Made by a program: the position numbers and the translations under genes
Notes under the pieces: generated by a model
Seen by the model: only the letters and a program-made list of their open reading frames with translations
Database searches by the model: none
Told to the model about the DNA's origin: nothing
DNA from: Planctomycetaceae bacterium
GTDB lineage: Bacteria; Planctomycetota; Planctomycetia; Pirellulales; Pirellulaceae
Length of the DNA: 41,602 nucleotides
Reading direction: 5' to 3'
Assembly: GCA_007127095.1 (NCBI GenBank)
Contig: SKZY01000271.1
Coordinates: forward strand, 1 to 41,602
In this document: one piece after another, positions 34,368-41,602 of the stretch
Position numbering within the stretch: position 1 is the stretch's first letter
Layout: each line of letters starts with the position of its first letter

Positions 34368-34457
34368 CAGGGATGGAGCACCGTTAGGATGAGAGCAAAA
34401 CAGTTCGAGCGGGAGTCGATATCGACTTTCGTCGCCGATCACGGCTCGAAGTCCTAG
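34368..34457 (+). pseudogene. Deletion-scarred remnant of a BBP7-family barrel gene
   Basis: Bases 34368-34401 match 40184-40217 (the leader and first codons of the BBP7 gene) with one mismatch in 34, including the ribosome-binding region and the start ATGAGAGCAAAA. Just after, 34403-34425 matches 40571-40593 inside that gene exactly (23 nt). The piece that lies between them in the intact gene (about 350 nt) is missing here. The joined frame reads 22 codons to a TAG at 34455-34457 and is shifted relative to the barrel frame, so no functional protein is made. The match fades after about 34430. The remainder, up to 34593, holds no recognisable gene. Confidence 0.75.
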
Positions 34458-34593
34458 CCCTTCAGATCCCGGCATTCGGCGATTAAGGTAGAATGGCTCT
34501 TCGCATTGGCGCGTCCTGGTCCCCGGGGATTCAGCCTCGCCTGGCGCCAAATTGCGAAACCGCCCGTCTGCCCCCCATGCGATTGCCGTTGTT

Positions 34594-37500
34594 GTGAAGT
34601 CATTCCAGTCGCCTCACTTCCGCCGGCGTGGTGGACGCACGTACCGTTTTGAAACACTCGAGTCTCGATGCTTGCTTGCCGCCGACGGTTTTGAAACGAC
34701 AGCGGAGCCGTTGTTCGAGGTGTCGCCAGCCGCGACGGAAAACCCACCTACGCTACGGGTGATCTACGTCAACGATTCGAGTGTCAACGACAGCGGCGAC
34801 TGGACTACGGCACCTGGGGACGATGCCAACGATGGCCTGTCGCCCGCTACACCGATGGCCTCGATCGACGCCGTCCTTCGGTCGTATGAGCTCGGTCCCG
34901 GCGATGTGATCTCGGTAGACGCTGGAGTTTACTCGCTGAGCGAGACCATTGTTCTCGATGCGATCCACTCGGGTGTGACGATTCGCGGCTATGCCGACGC
35001 CTCCCATGCCGACCGAACAGCCCTGCTCGATATTGGCAACCCGTCATTGCCCAGTGCGGTGCTCGAGTTGGCCGGAGCCCAGGATGTTACGGTCGAAAAC
35101 CTAACACTCACCGGTGGCAGACATGGAATCTATGCCGGCGCTGGAGCGGGCAGTCACCGGTTGACGGTACGCGGGACCACGCTGGCCGGTAACGGCTTCT
35201 CTGGCTTGCGACTCGAACAGGGCAATGACCACGTCATCGTGGCAGACAACCGTATCGAAGCCACGCTACCCTCCAGCACCGGACTTCAAAATTTCGGGAC
35301 TGTGATCTGGGGACCACATGCGACGGTAACCGGAAACACAGTCCACGGGCACGGCGGGGCAGGCCTTGTCGTCCGTGACGAAAGCGTGGTGGCACACAAC
35401 TGGATCGAAGGCAACCGATGGGGCATTTCCGTCGATGGAGTGAACACAACGATTCACGACAACAAGGTGATCGGCAACGCTAGCGGCATTCGGAGCCCAA
35501 GCTTGGCTTTGATTACTGACAACCTCATTTATAACAACAGCGAATTTGGCATCGACGGTCGCGGGACCATCCGCGGCAATACAATCCATTCCAATGAAGT
35601 CGGAGTCAATGCTTGGGGGCTGATCACCGACAATCAGATCTACAACAACAACATTGGCATTCTGTCCGAATCCATCGCCGGCACCGGCACGACGGTTAGT
35701 GGCAATCAAATCCACTCCAATCGTTTGGGTGTTGAGATCGCAAAGGGCCGACTGGAATCCAATTTGATTTACGCCAATAACCTGGCGAGCGTGCGGCTGA
35801 CCAACCAAACGGTTCACGTGTACAGCAATACGATCTATCAGGACACCGGTAACGGCGTGGAAGTGTTCGGACAAAGCGCACGATTGGCCGATAATATCCT
35901 GTCAGCGCACGATGGGTTTCCGATTGTCGTCGCCCACGGCGCGACCGACTTAACCAGCGATTACAACCTCTTCGATTCCGGAAACTCCGGGCCCATGGCG
36001 CTCTGGGGTGATCGTGAGTTTGCTGACATCGAGACGTGGATCTATGAATTGGGACAGGACCGCCACAGCATCTTTGGCGATCCTCGGTTTATCGATCCTG
36101 CCGGTCCCGATGGCATCCTCGGCTATGACGCGTCCGGAGCGATCGATGGCAGTTCGGACGATGATTTTCGCCTGCTGCCAGACTCACCGGCTATCGACGC
36201 CGGTACCCCGTCGGCTCCCTTTCTGGAAGAACCGCTGCCCAACGGCGGACGTATCAACCTGGGTGTCTATGGCAACACCGCCTTGGCCACTCCCGGACCA
36301 CAGCAAGCGGTACAAGTGCTCGGACCGGTTGGCTTGGAAAAAGTGACAGTGGGCAAGGAAACACAGATCACTTGGCGAACCTTTGGCCTGGCCGCCGAGC
36401 AACCGGTGGCGTTGATTAACGTCGGCGGTTTGACGGTCGCGGAGTGGTCGAGCGACCCGAATTCTGTGGATAACCATTCATCGTCCCCCGTTGCTATCGA
36501 CGATGCCGTTGATCCGGCGCCCGAAGCGGTTTATCAGTCGCACCGATCTGGCGAACGAATTCAATACCACCTGCCCGTCGCGGATGGCCAATATACGCTT
36601 CGTCTCCATCTCCAGGAACCCTCGCTGACCGCGGTCGTGGGCTCCCGCGTCTCCGATATCGTACTGCAAGGAGAAACGGTTGGTGAAGATTATGACATCC
36701 TTGAGCAAGCCGGTGAGCGACAAACGGCGGTCATCGCAGAGTTTTCGGTCTCCGCCACCGACGGTCAAGGAATCGATCTGGAACTTCAAAGCAAAACCGA
36801 TTGGTTAGCGGTGCTGTCGGGGATCGAATTGCTGCAAGGCAATCCTCAGGGCACCCCATCGCCAACGGTTGACGTGGAATTGTCGGTCGATAACGGTACA
36901 TCCTGGACGACATTGGCCAGCGACGTCCCGCTGGATAACCACGCCCGCGGCAGCTACACCTGGACGCCGGAGGTTTCGACCGAGGGAAACGACGCACTGA
37001 TTCGAATCCGAGCTAACAGCGGTAGCCACCCGGCGGGAACTTCGCGGCGCGCCTTTCAAATCGCCCCCCAAGGCAGTCTCTATTATGTCAATGATGGGAA
37101 TACCAGCGGCGATCAATTCACCACCGCTGGCGGTGACCATCGCAACAGTGGCAAGAGCCCCGACAAGCCGATGGCGAACCTCGCGGCGTTGCTGCGTGCC
37201 TATTCGTTCGATTACGGCGATACGATCTATGTCGACGCTGGCGATTATACACTCTACAGTGATGCGGTCCTGCAGCCCCAGCATAGCGGAGTGCAGATCA
37301 TCGGCGCCGAATCTGCGGTATTGACTCGAGACCAAGTCGCTGTGTCCCATGTGATCCTGCTGCGCAATGCCCACGACGTGACGATCGAAGGCTTAACTCT
37401 CCAAGGCGGTTACATCGGCATTGAGATCGACGGCAGCGAGCGGGCAACGATTCGCGACAATACGATCCTAGAGAGTGATTACGCCGGGATCCACCTGTGG

Positions 37501-39987
37501 CGAGGCAGTCCGCATGCGATCATTCAGGACAATAAGGTTTACGGGCGATCGGATTCCAGCAGTACGGTGATACGGTACGGGATCCGCCTGTGGTCCGCCG
37601 ATGCGACGGTGCTTGGTAATACCGTTTGGGGATTTGACACCGCGGGTGAAGTCGGAATTAGCGTGATCGGTGGTGCGGTCGCTGTCATCAAAAACAACCT
37701 GATCTATGAAAATCATGTCGGCATTGGCGGGGAAGCCGGCACGGATAACGTGGTGCGAGCCAACGATGTACACAGCAACACTATCGGGATCCAATTAATC
37801 AGGCCGACGCAGATCATTGGCAATCACGTTTACAGCAACCATGAGGTTGGAATCGATGCGACCGGTGAGATCCGCGGTAACACCGTCTATGCCAACCCGC
37901 TTGGCATAGACGGCGACGGCTACATTGTTGACAACCGTGTCTTTCATAACGACATCGGAATCATTGCTGGCGAATACCGCCTTTTTACGCAAGCCCTTGG
38001 CAACCGCGTCTACTCCAATCGGATCGGCATCGAGGCTCGCGTGGGAACGTTGGCGAACAACGTGTTGTTTGCCAACACCGAGACCGCCGTCAATGTGTCA
38101 GGCTACGACCTGCGGATACTCAATAACACGATCTACCAAGCCACCGGCAATGCGGTCTCGGTGACCCAGCGCGGTACGCAACTTTATAACAATATCCTCT
38201 CGGTCGGCGATGGCATCGCCTTGGCTATCAGCGATGCTGGCGCGGAGGATTTACAGAGCGATTTTAATTTAATTCATTTGGGCCTTCACTCCAACGCTCG
38301 GGCCGCATTTTGGGACGGTCGAGCGAGGAAAACGCTCGCCGACTGGGTATCAGCCAGCGGCCACGATACGCACAGCCTGCAGGCCGACCCCGCGTTCGTC
38401 GACCCTGTGGGGGCCGACGGCGTGCTGGGCTACGATGCGGCAAGCGACTTCGATGGTGGACGCGATGGCGATTTTTCGCTGCAGCCCCATTCACCGGCCA
38501 TTGACCGCGGGCACAGTTGGTATGGCTGGGGTGTCGACCGGGACGGCAACCCGAGACGGGCCGACACGGGAGTCACGCCTGCCGGATCGCTCGACTACAT
38601 CGCCCAGCCGGTGGACGTGTCGGTGTTTGACCAAGAACCGGTTGGGATAGCCCAGGGATGGCAGGCGGCGGATCAACGCTGGTCGCTGCAATTGCCATTC
38701 GCCTTTCCGCTCTATGACGAGGTTCATACCCACGTCAATGTCAGCAGTAACGGCTTTCTCCAGTTTTGGCCCTTACCGCGTCCGGACGCGCCCCAAAACC
38801 GTGAGGAAAGGCTACCGGTCGCAATCAGCATCGCACCGCTGTGGGCGAACCTACGCACCGATGGCCCAGGGAATGATATTTTTATCGACCAGTCAGTCGC
38901 CGATGGCTATTTCACCGTCCGCTGGCAGGCGACTCATCACGCCGACGGCTCGGAAGTGAATGTTGCAGTCACCCTGTTCCGCGATGGTCGCATGCGGTTT
39001 GACTACGGCAGCGGCAACCAAGTTCTCGCTCCCCTTGTCGGTGTCTCACGTGGCGACGGCAGCAACCATTATCTGGCCCCCTACAGCGGTGCCACAGATC
39101 TTGCCGACGCCCCGTCGCTACTCGTCTCACTTGCTCCGGGCGTCGTCGATATCGGTGCCCATGAGTTCCAAGGCAACAGCTCAATTCCGACACCACCGCG
39201 AGCGGTTTTCGACGCGATCGATACCGCCCGCAATACGGCGGTCGTCGTAGACGTGATGGCCAATGATCTCTTCGAGACAGAACTCGACCGAGAACAACTC
39301 CAGCTGCTGGCGCTCAGCAGCGAAGATGTTTCGATCACAGTAGAGGAGGATGGCCGGTTGCTGATCGAGCCCAATGAGGGCTTCACCGGGACGGTCATGT
39401 TTCAGTACGAGATCACCGACGTCAACGGTCGGACCAGCCATCCGGTTACGTCGCTGATACACGTACGTGAGAATTTGGGACAGAACCGGCATGATCCGGC
39501 CGATGTGCTCAATAACGGCATGGTGACACCGCTCGATGCGCTCTCGATCATCAATACACTCCGCCGTTATCGCAGCGATGGGCCTGGAGGAATCGACGTC
39601 GAATTGCTTCACCAGGCCGGAGCCATGGATGCGGGAAATGGGCCCTTTTATGACGTCAATGGCGACGGGGTGGTCACGCCATTGGATGCGCTGCTGGTCT
39701 TGGTGGCCATCCGCCACGAGCGAAGCGGTACCCCAGCGGGCCTGGGCGGAGCCGTCACTTCGGCCGCCGGGGGCACAGATACTTTCTGGCGCTCCGCCGC
39801 CGTTCCCCCCCGCGACCGGTTGTCGCCGATCAAGCGAGATACCGACATCGAGCAAGCCGAAGAACCGCTGCTCCGGGCGAGGATTTGCCGCCCCCTTTTC
39901 CGTCCGCCTCTCGCCAGTCGGACGGTGCAATCGGCTGCATTTCCGCAACATTCGTCACTTCCCGCACCACTCCTACCAGCCTATTGA
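34594..39987 (+). CDS. Giant exported surface protein: two beta-helix modules, malectin-like, Ig-like and dockerin domains
   Basis: About 1797 aa from a GTG at 34594; a TTG at 34552 would add 14 residues and no ATG is available. The N-terminus carries the planctomycetal export leader, with RRRGGRTYRFETLESRCLLAAD. Counted from 34552, domains in order are: beta-helix module 1 (about 70-580, with YVNDSSVN start and many IYNNxxGI/GNxIHSN coils); malectin-like domain (660-763); Ig-like linker; beta-helix module 2 (about 843-1343), which begins YYVNDGNTSGDQF and repeats the plan of module 1; a nidogen-like beta domain (1349-1533); a bacterial Ig/cadherin-like domain (1551-1640, VVVDVMANDLFETE); and a type I dockerin (about 1643-1726, with GDGVVTPLDALLVL and a degenerate first repeat NNGMVTPLDAL). 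Probably secreted and bound to a cohesin or the cell surface; an adhesin or polysaccharide-active role is inferred. Standing between a BBP7 gene and its remnant. Confidence 0.85.
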   Translation: MKSFQSPHFRRRGGRTYRFETLESRCLLAADGFETTAEPLFEVSPAATENPPTLRVIYVNDSSVNDSGDWTTAPGDDANDGLSPATPMASIDAVLRSYELGPGDVISVDAGVYSLSETIVLDAIHSGVTIRGYADASHADRTALLDIGNPSLPSAVLELAGAQDVTVENLTLTGGRHGIYAGAGAGSHRLTVRGTTLAGNGFSGLRLEQGNDHVIVADNRIEATLPSSTGLQNFGTVIWGPHATVTGNTVHGHGGAGLVVRDESVVAHNWIEGNRWGISVDGVNTTIHDNKVIGNASGIRSPSLALITDNLIYNNSEFGIDGRGTIRGNTIHSNEVGVNAWGLITDNQIYNNNIGILSESIAGTGTTVSGNQIHSNRLGVEIAKGRLESNLIYANNLASVRLTNQTVHVYSNTIYQDTGNGVEVFGQSARLADNILSAHDGFPIVVAHGATDLTSDYNLFDSGNSGPMALWGDREFADIETWIYELGQDRHSIFGDPRFIDPAGPDGILGYDASGAIDGSSDDDFRLLPDSPAIDAGTPSAPFLEEPLPNGGRINLGVYGNTALATPGPQQAVQVLGPVGLEKVTVGKETQITWRTFGLAAEQPVALINVGGLTVAEWSSDPNSVDNHSSSPVAIDDAVDPAPEAVYQSHRSGERIQYHLPVADGQYTLRLHLQEPSLTAVVGSRVSDIVLQGETVGEDYDILEQAGERQTAVIAEFSVSATDGQGIDLELQSKTDWLAVLSGIELLQGNPQGTPSPTVDVELSVDNGTSWTTLASDVPLDNHARGSYTWTPEVSTEGNDALIRIRANSGSHPAGTSRRAFQIAPQGSLYYVNDGNTSGDQFTTAGGDHRNSGKSPDKPMANLAALLRAYSFDYGDTIYVDAGDYTLYSDAVLQPQHSGVQIIGAESAVLTRDQVAVSHVILLRNAHDVTIEGLTLQGGYIGIEIDGSERATIRDNTILESDYAGIHLWRGSPHAIIQDNKVYGRSDSSSTVIRYGIRLWSADATVLGNTVWGFDTAGEVGISVIGGAVAVIKNNLIYENHVGIGGEAGTDNVVRANDVHSNTIGIQLIRPTQIIGNHVYSNHEVGIDATGEIRGNTVYANPLGIDGDGYIVDNRVFHNDIGIIAGEYRLFTQALGNRVYSNRIGIEARVGTLANNVLFANTETAVNVSGYDLRILNNTIYQATGNAVSVTQRGTQLYNNILSVGDGIALAISDAGAEDLQSDFNLIHLGLHSNARAAFWDGRARKTLADWVSASGHDTHSLQADPAFVDPVGADGVLGYDAASDFDGGRDGDFSLQPHSPAIDRGHSWYGWGVDRDGNPRRADTGVTPAGSLDYIAQPVDVSVFDQEPVGIAQGWQAADQRWSLQLPFAFPLYDEVHTHVNVSSNGFLQFWPLPRPDAPQNREERLPVAISIAPLWANLRTDGPGNDIFIDQSVADGYFTVRWQATHHADGSEVNVAVTLFRDGRMRFDYGSGNQVLAPLVGVSRGDGSNHYLAPYSGATDLADAPSLLVSLAPGVVDIGAHEFQGNSSIPTPPRAVFDAIDTARNTAVVVDVMANDLFETELDREQLQLLALSSEDVSITVEEDGRLLIEPNEGFTGTVMFQYEITDVNGRTSHPVTSLIHVRENLGQNRHDPADVLNNGMVTPLDALSIINTLRRYRSDGPGGIDVELLHQAGAMDAGNGPFYDVNGDGVVTPLDALLVLVAIRHERSGTPAGLGGAVTSAAGGTDTFWRSAAVPPRDRLSPIKRDTDIEQAEEPLLRARICRPLFRPPLASRTVQSAAFPQHSSLPAPLLPAY

Positions 39988-40204
39988 GCATGCCGCCATT
40001 TTCGCGACAAGCGGTTCTTGCCTCAACCGGTCCTACCTGATCCGCCGATCGAATGAACACGGGCAATCGAGCCCGGAATGCATCGCGGCATCAGTTGATT
40101 CGTCAAACAGCGCAATACCGCTTCTATCTGCACAATCTCCGTTTGGGGCGAGCTCGGATAGATCCGTCGGAATTGACACTAAACAGGGATGGAGAACCGT
40201 TAGG

Positions 40205-41299
40205 ATGAGAGCAAAACTGTTATCAATGGGCGTGCTGGTGGCCGTCTCTTCCGCGATAATCTCCAATCAATGCACGGGGCAAGGGGGCGTACGACTAATT
40301 TCATCCGAAATGTCGTACGATCAAAATGGACCTCATCAGCCACCGTTCAGCGATTTGTCTTCGCCCAGCGATTTACAAGTCGCAACCGATATAAGTGGCG
40401 ATTTCCCAGACGAGGTTTTGTCGCCAGGCCGTGTAGCTGGGCCGGTTGGTGGCCGTTACGGTGGCGCCGAACCATTGTGGGAAGTGTATGCAGGCACCGT
40501 CTTCCTTCGCCGAGACCGTCCGGACGTGGCCGGGCCGCTGGGATTCGACACCTTGGACTTCGACGTGGGTGTTCGAGCGGGAGTCGATATCGATATTCGA
40601 CGAAGACTGGGCGAGCGACATGAACTACAACTTCGCTATTTTGGCGTCGATGGCTGGTCGGATCAGTTTACCGATTCGGGAACGATCCTGGCGACCGACT
40701 GGGAAGCCTTCGCCGGCTTTGCGACTCGGCTACACAGCTCCGAGGTGAATCTCCGTTCCCAATGGACCGATTGGATGACCGTGCTGGGTGGGTTCCGTTG
40801 GGTTGAATTGAACGAGCAAGTTGCCTATGAAATCGATACGGTCACCACATTCCCTGGTTTTCCTCCGTTCATCCCACCCTTTTCGATTGCAAACGATTTC
40901 GCACAGCGCGCCAGGACACACAATCACCTCTACGGGTTTCAATTCGGCACCGATGTGCTGCTTTGGGACCGCGGTGGCCCACTGACCATCAATACGGACC
41001 TGAAAGCCGGCATCTATTCCAATTTGGCCAAAAACGCAGGGTTGCTGGAAAGTCCGGTTGGCAATATCGTCGGTGAAGGCAGGAAGCATCACACCGCGTT
41101 CCTGGGTGAGTTGGGGATCAACGCGAAATACCAGCTGACTCGCCATTTGGCCCTGCGTGCTGGCTACCAACTGCTCTGGATCGAAGGCGTCGCGTTGGTG
41201 AACGACAACCAATTTGATGCCCTAGCGGCCGGTGACGTGAACACCAGCGGCAGCCCGTTTTATCACGGAGCCATGGTGGGAGCCGAACTCAATTGGTAA
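40205..41299 (+). CDS. BBP7-family outer-membrane beta-barrel protein
   Basis: A 364-aa exported protein with a signal peptide (MRAKLLSMGVLVAVSSAII, cleavage likely after QCTGQG). A 70-residue polar linker precedes the barrel, which is marked by WEVYAGTVFLRRDRPDV, FDVGVRAGVDIDIRRRLGE, ELQLRYFGVDGW, MTVLGGFRWVELNEQVAYEI, HNHLYGFQFGTDVLL and the C-terminal HLALRAGYQLLWIEGVAL. The alternating-residue strands and the GYQLLWIEGVAL motif are typical of the planctomycetal BBP7 family (porin-like outer-membrane proteins). The ATG at 40205 is preceded by GGAG at a spacing of about 10 nt. A TTGACA at 40173 might be a -35 element but no good -10 box follows at 17 nt. The gene start and an internal stretch are duplicated at 34368-34425. 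Confidence 0.85.
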   Translation: MRAKLLSMGVLVAVSSAIISNQCTGQGGVRLISSEMSYDQNGPHQPPFSDLSSPSDLQVATDISGDFPDEVLSPGRVAGPVGGRYGGAEPLWEVYAGTVFLRRDRPDVAGPLGFDTLDFDVGVRAGVDIDIRRRLGERHELQLRYFGVDGWSDQFTDSGTILATDWEAFAGFATRLHSSEVNLRSQWTDWMTVLGGFRWVELNEQVAYEIDTVTTFPGFPPFIPPFSIANDFAQRARTHNHLYGFQFGTDVLLWDRGGPLTINTDLKAGIYSNLAKNAGLLESPVGNIVGEGRKHHTAFLGELGINAKYQLTRHLALRAGYQLLWIEGVALVNDNQFDALAAGDVNTSGSPFYHGAMVGAELNW

Positions 41300-41602
41300 T
41301 CGGGCGATTACGTGGACGGCCCGCAGGACGCAGCGTACGCCAAAGCCCGTAACGCTCGGCAATCTCTTCGGTCCACTGCTTACTTCCATACGGCCGGGAA
41401 CGATCAACGCACGTTCGCACGGCCTTTAATTCACTGGCAGATAAGGCGGCATCAACTCGCTCGTTCCATCCGGGTAGCCGCCGGATCGGCCAGCGTGAGA
41501 GAATTTTTGGGTCGGGTTCTTTTGACTGGTTCCAGCGATAAAGCGACCCATCTGCCCGTCCTTGACCGGACGAAGGACCAGATGCCAATGATTGGGCATC
41601 AA
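41289..41602 (-). pseudogene. Decayed RAYT (REP-associated tyrosine transposase), truncated by window edge
   Basis: On the minus strand two parts of a RAYT/Y1-transposase-like protein are found in different frames. From 41602 the frame reads LMPNHWHLVLRPVKDGQMGR, which holds the HUH metal-binding motif (HWH). From about 41548 the other frame reads GSLYRWNQ then LSRWPIRRLPGWNERVDAAL and ends TLRPAGRPRNRPITN, the C-terminal part of the same family. The stretch between, which carries the catalytic Tyr (family pattern YVERNALRAN), about 80 residues, is absent. The element is therefore internally deleted, frameshifted and inactive. Its 3' end overlaps the BBP7 stop region by 11 bp. Its 5' part continues beyond the window. 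Confidence 0.75.

Noticed and set aside
35266-35874. 202-codon open frame antisense to the first beta-helix module
   Set aside because: It only mirrors the repetitive helix coils and has no independent support.
40173-40206. TTGACA before the BBP7 gene as a full promoter
   Set aside because: The -35-like hexamer is perfect, but no -10-like hexamer follows at 16-18 nt; TAGGAT at 22 nt is too far and overlaps the start codon.

Overview
The window comes from a planctomycete, most likely of the Pirellulales (Rhodopirellula/Blastopirellula relatives). The evidence is a set of families largely confined to or expanded in that group: a Pirellula/Verrucomicrobium-type dehydrogenase fused to a heme-binding domain, a DUF1559 pseudopilin-like protein with an H-X9-DG tail, a BBP7-family outer-membrane barrel, a sulfatase, and a giant secreted protein with the planctomycetal LExRxLLAAD leader and a dockerin. 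The DNA is GC-rich (visibly about 60%) and gene-dense, on both strands. Assignment to a genus is not possible from the sequence alone.

Layout. 1-6.6 kb: the 3' part of a large heme-binding dehydrogenase-like protein, a convergent PolB-type 3'-5' exonuclease that overlaps its end, peptidase T, then a diheme lipoprotein cytochrome c. 5.4-12.1 kb: a tightly packed run on the + strand for cytochrome oxidase maturation (cytochrome c, small membrane protein, CtaA, CtaB, ABC ATPase, ABC-2 permease, Sco1/SenC, DUF420/CtaM-like), with no oxidase subunit genes in view. 12.1-12.6 kb: tRNA-Ser(CGA) and a small exported protein on the minus strand. 12.9-18 kb: a fatty acyl-AMP ligase fused to an acyl carrier domain, ribosomal protein bL33 (54 aa), RecJ and a metallo-beta-lactamase-fold hydrolase. 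18-22.4 kb: an exported unknown protein, UppP, LexA, an HtrA-like protease and a DksA/TraR zinc-finger protein with a clear terminator. 22.4-28.2 kb: a promoter with a Fur-like operator before a DUF1559 protein, a small unknown protein, a sulfatase, a class III aminotransferase and an ECF sigma factor.

28.4-34.4 kb holds the most interesting unit, a five-gene + strand cluster: an 842-aa helical-repeat protein with basic ends and an Asp-rich tract, a J-domain-like protein whose HPD motif reads TPD, a GrpE-like protein, an Hsp70 with a shortened and unusual lid, and a 76-aa zinc-ribbon protein. It looks like a dedicated, non-canonical Hsp70 machine rather than the housekeeping DnaK system. 34.4-41.6 kb is an accessory surface region: a roughly 1800-aa beta-helix/malectin/dockerin protein built from two copies of one module, flanked by a BBP7-family barrel gene on the right and by a deletion-scarred remnant of a BBP7-type gene on the left. 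At the right edge lies a decayed RAYT (REP-associated tyrosine transposase) on the minus strand.

No intact insertion sequence, CRISPR array, rRNA or prophage was seen. Functional assignments rest on motifs read by eye; no database search was run.
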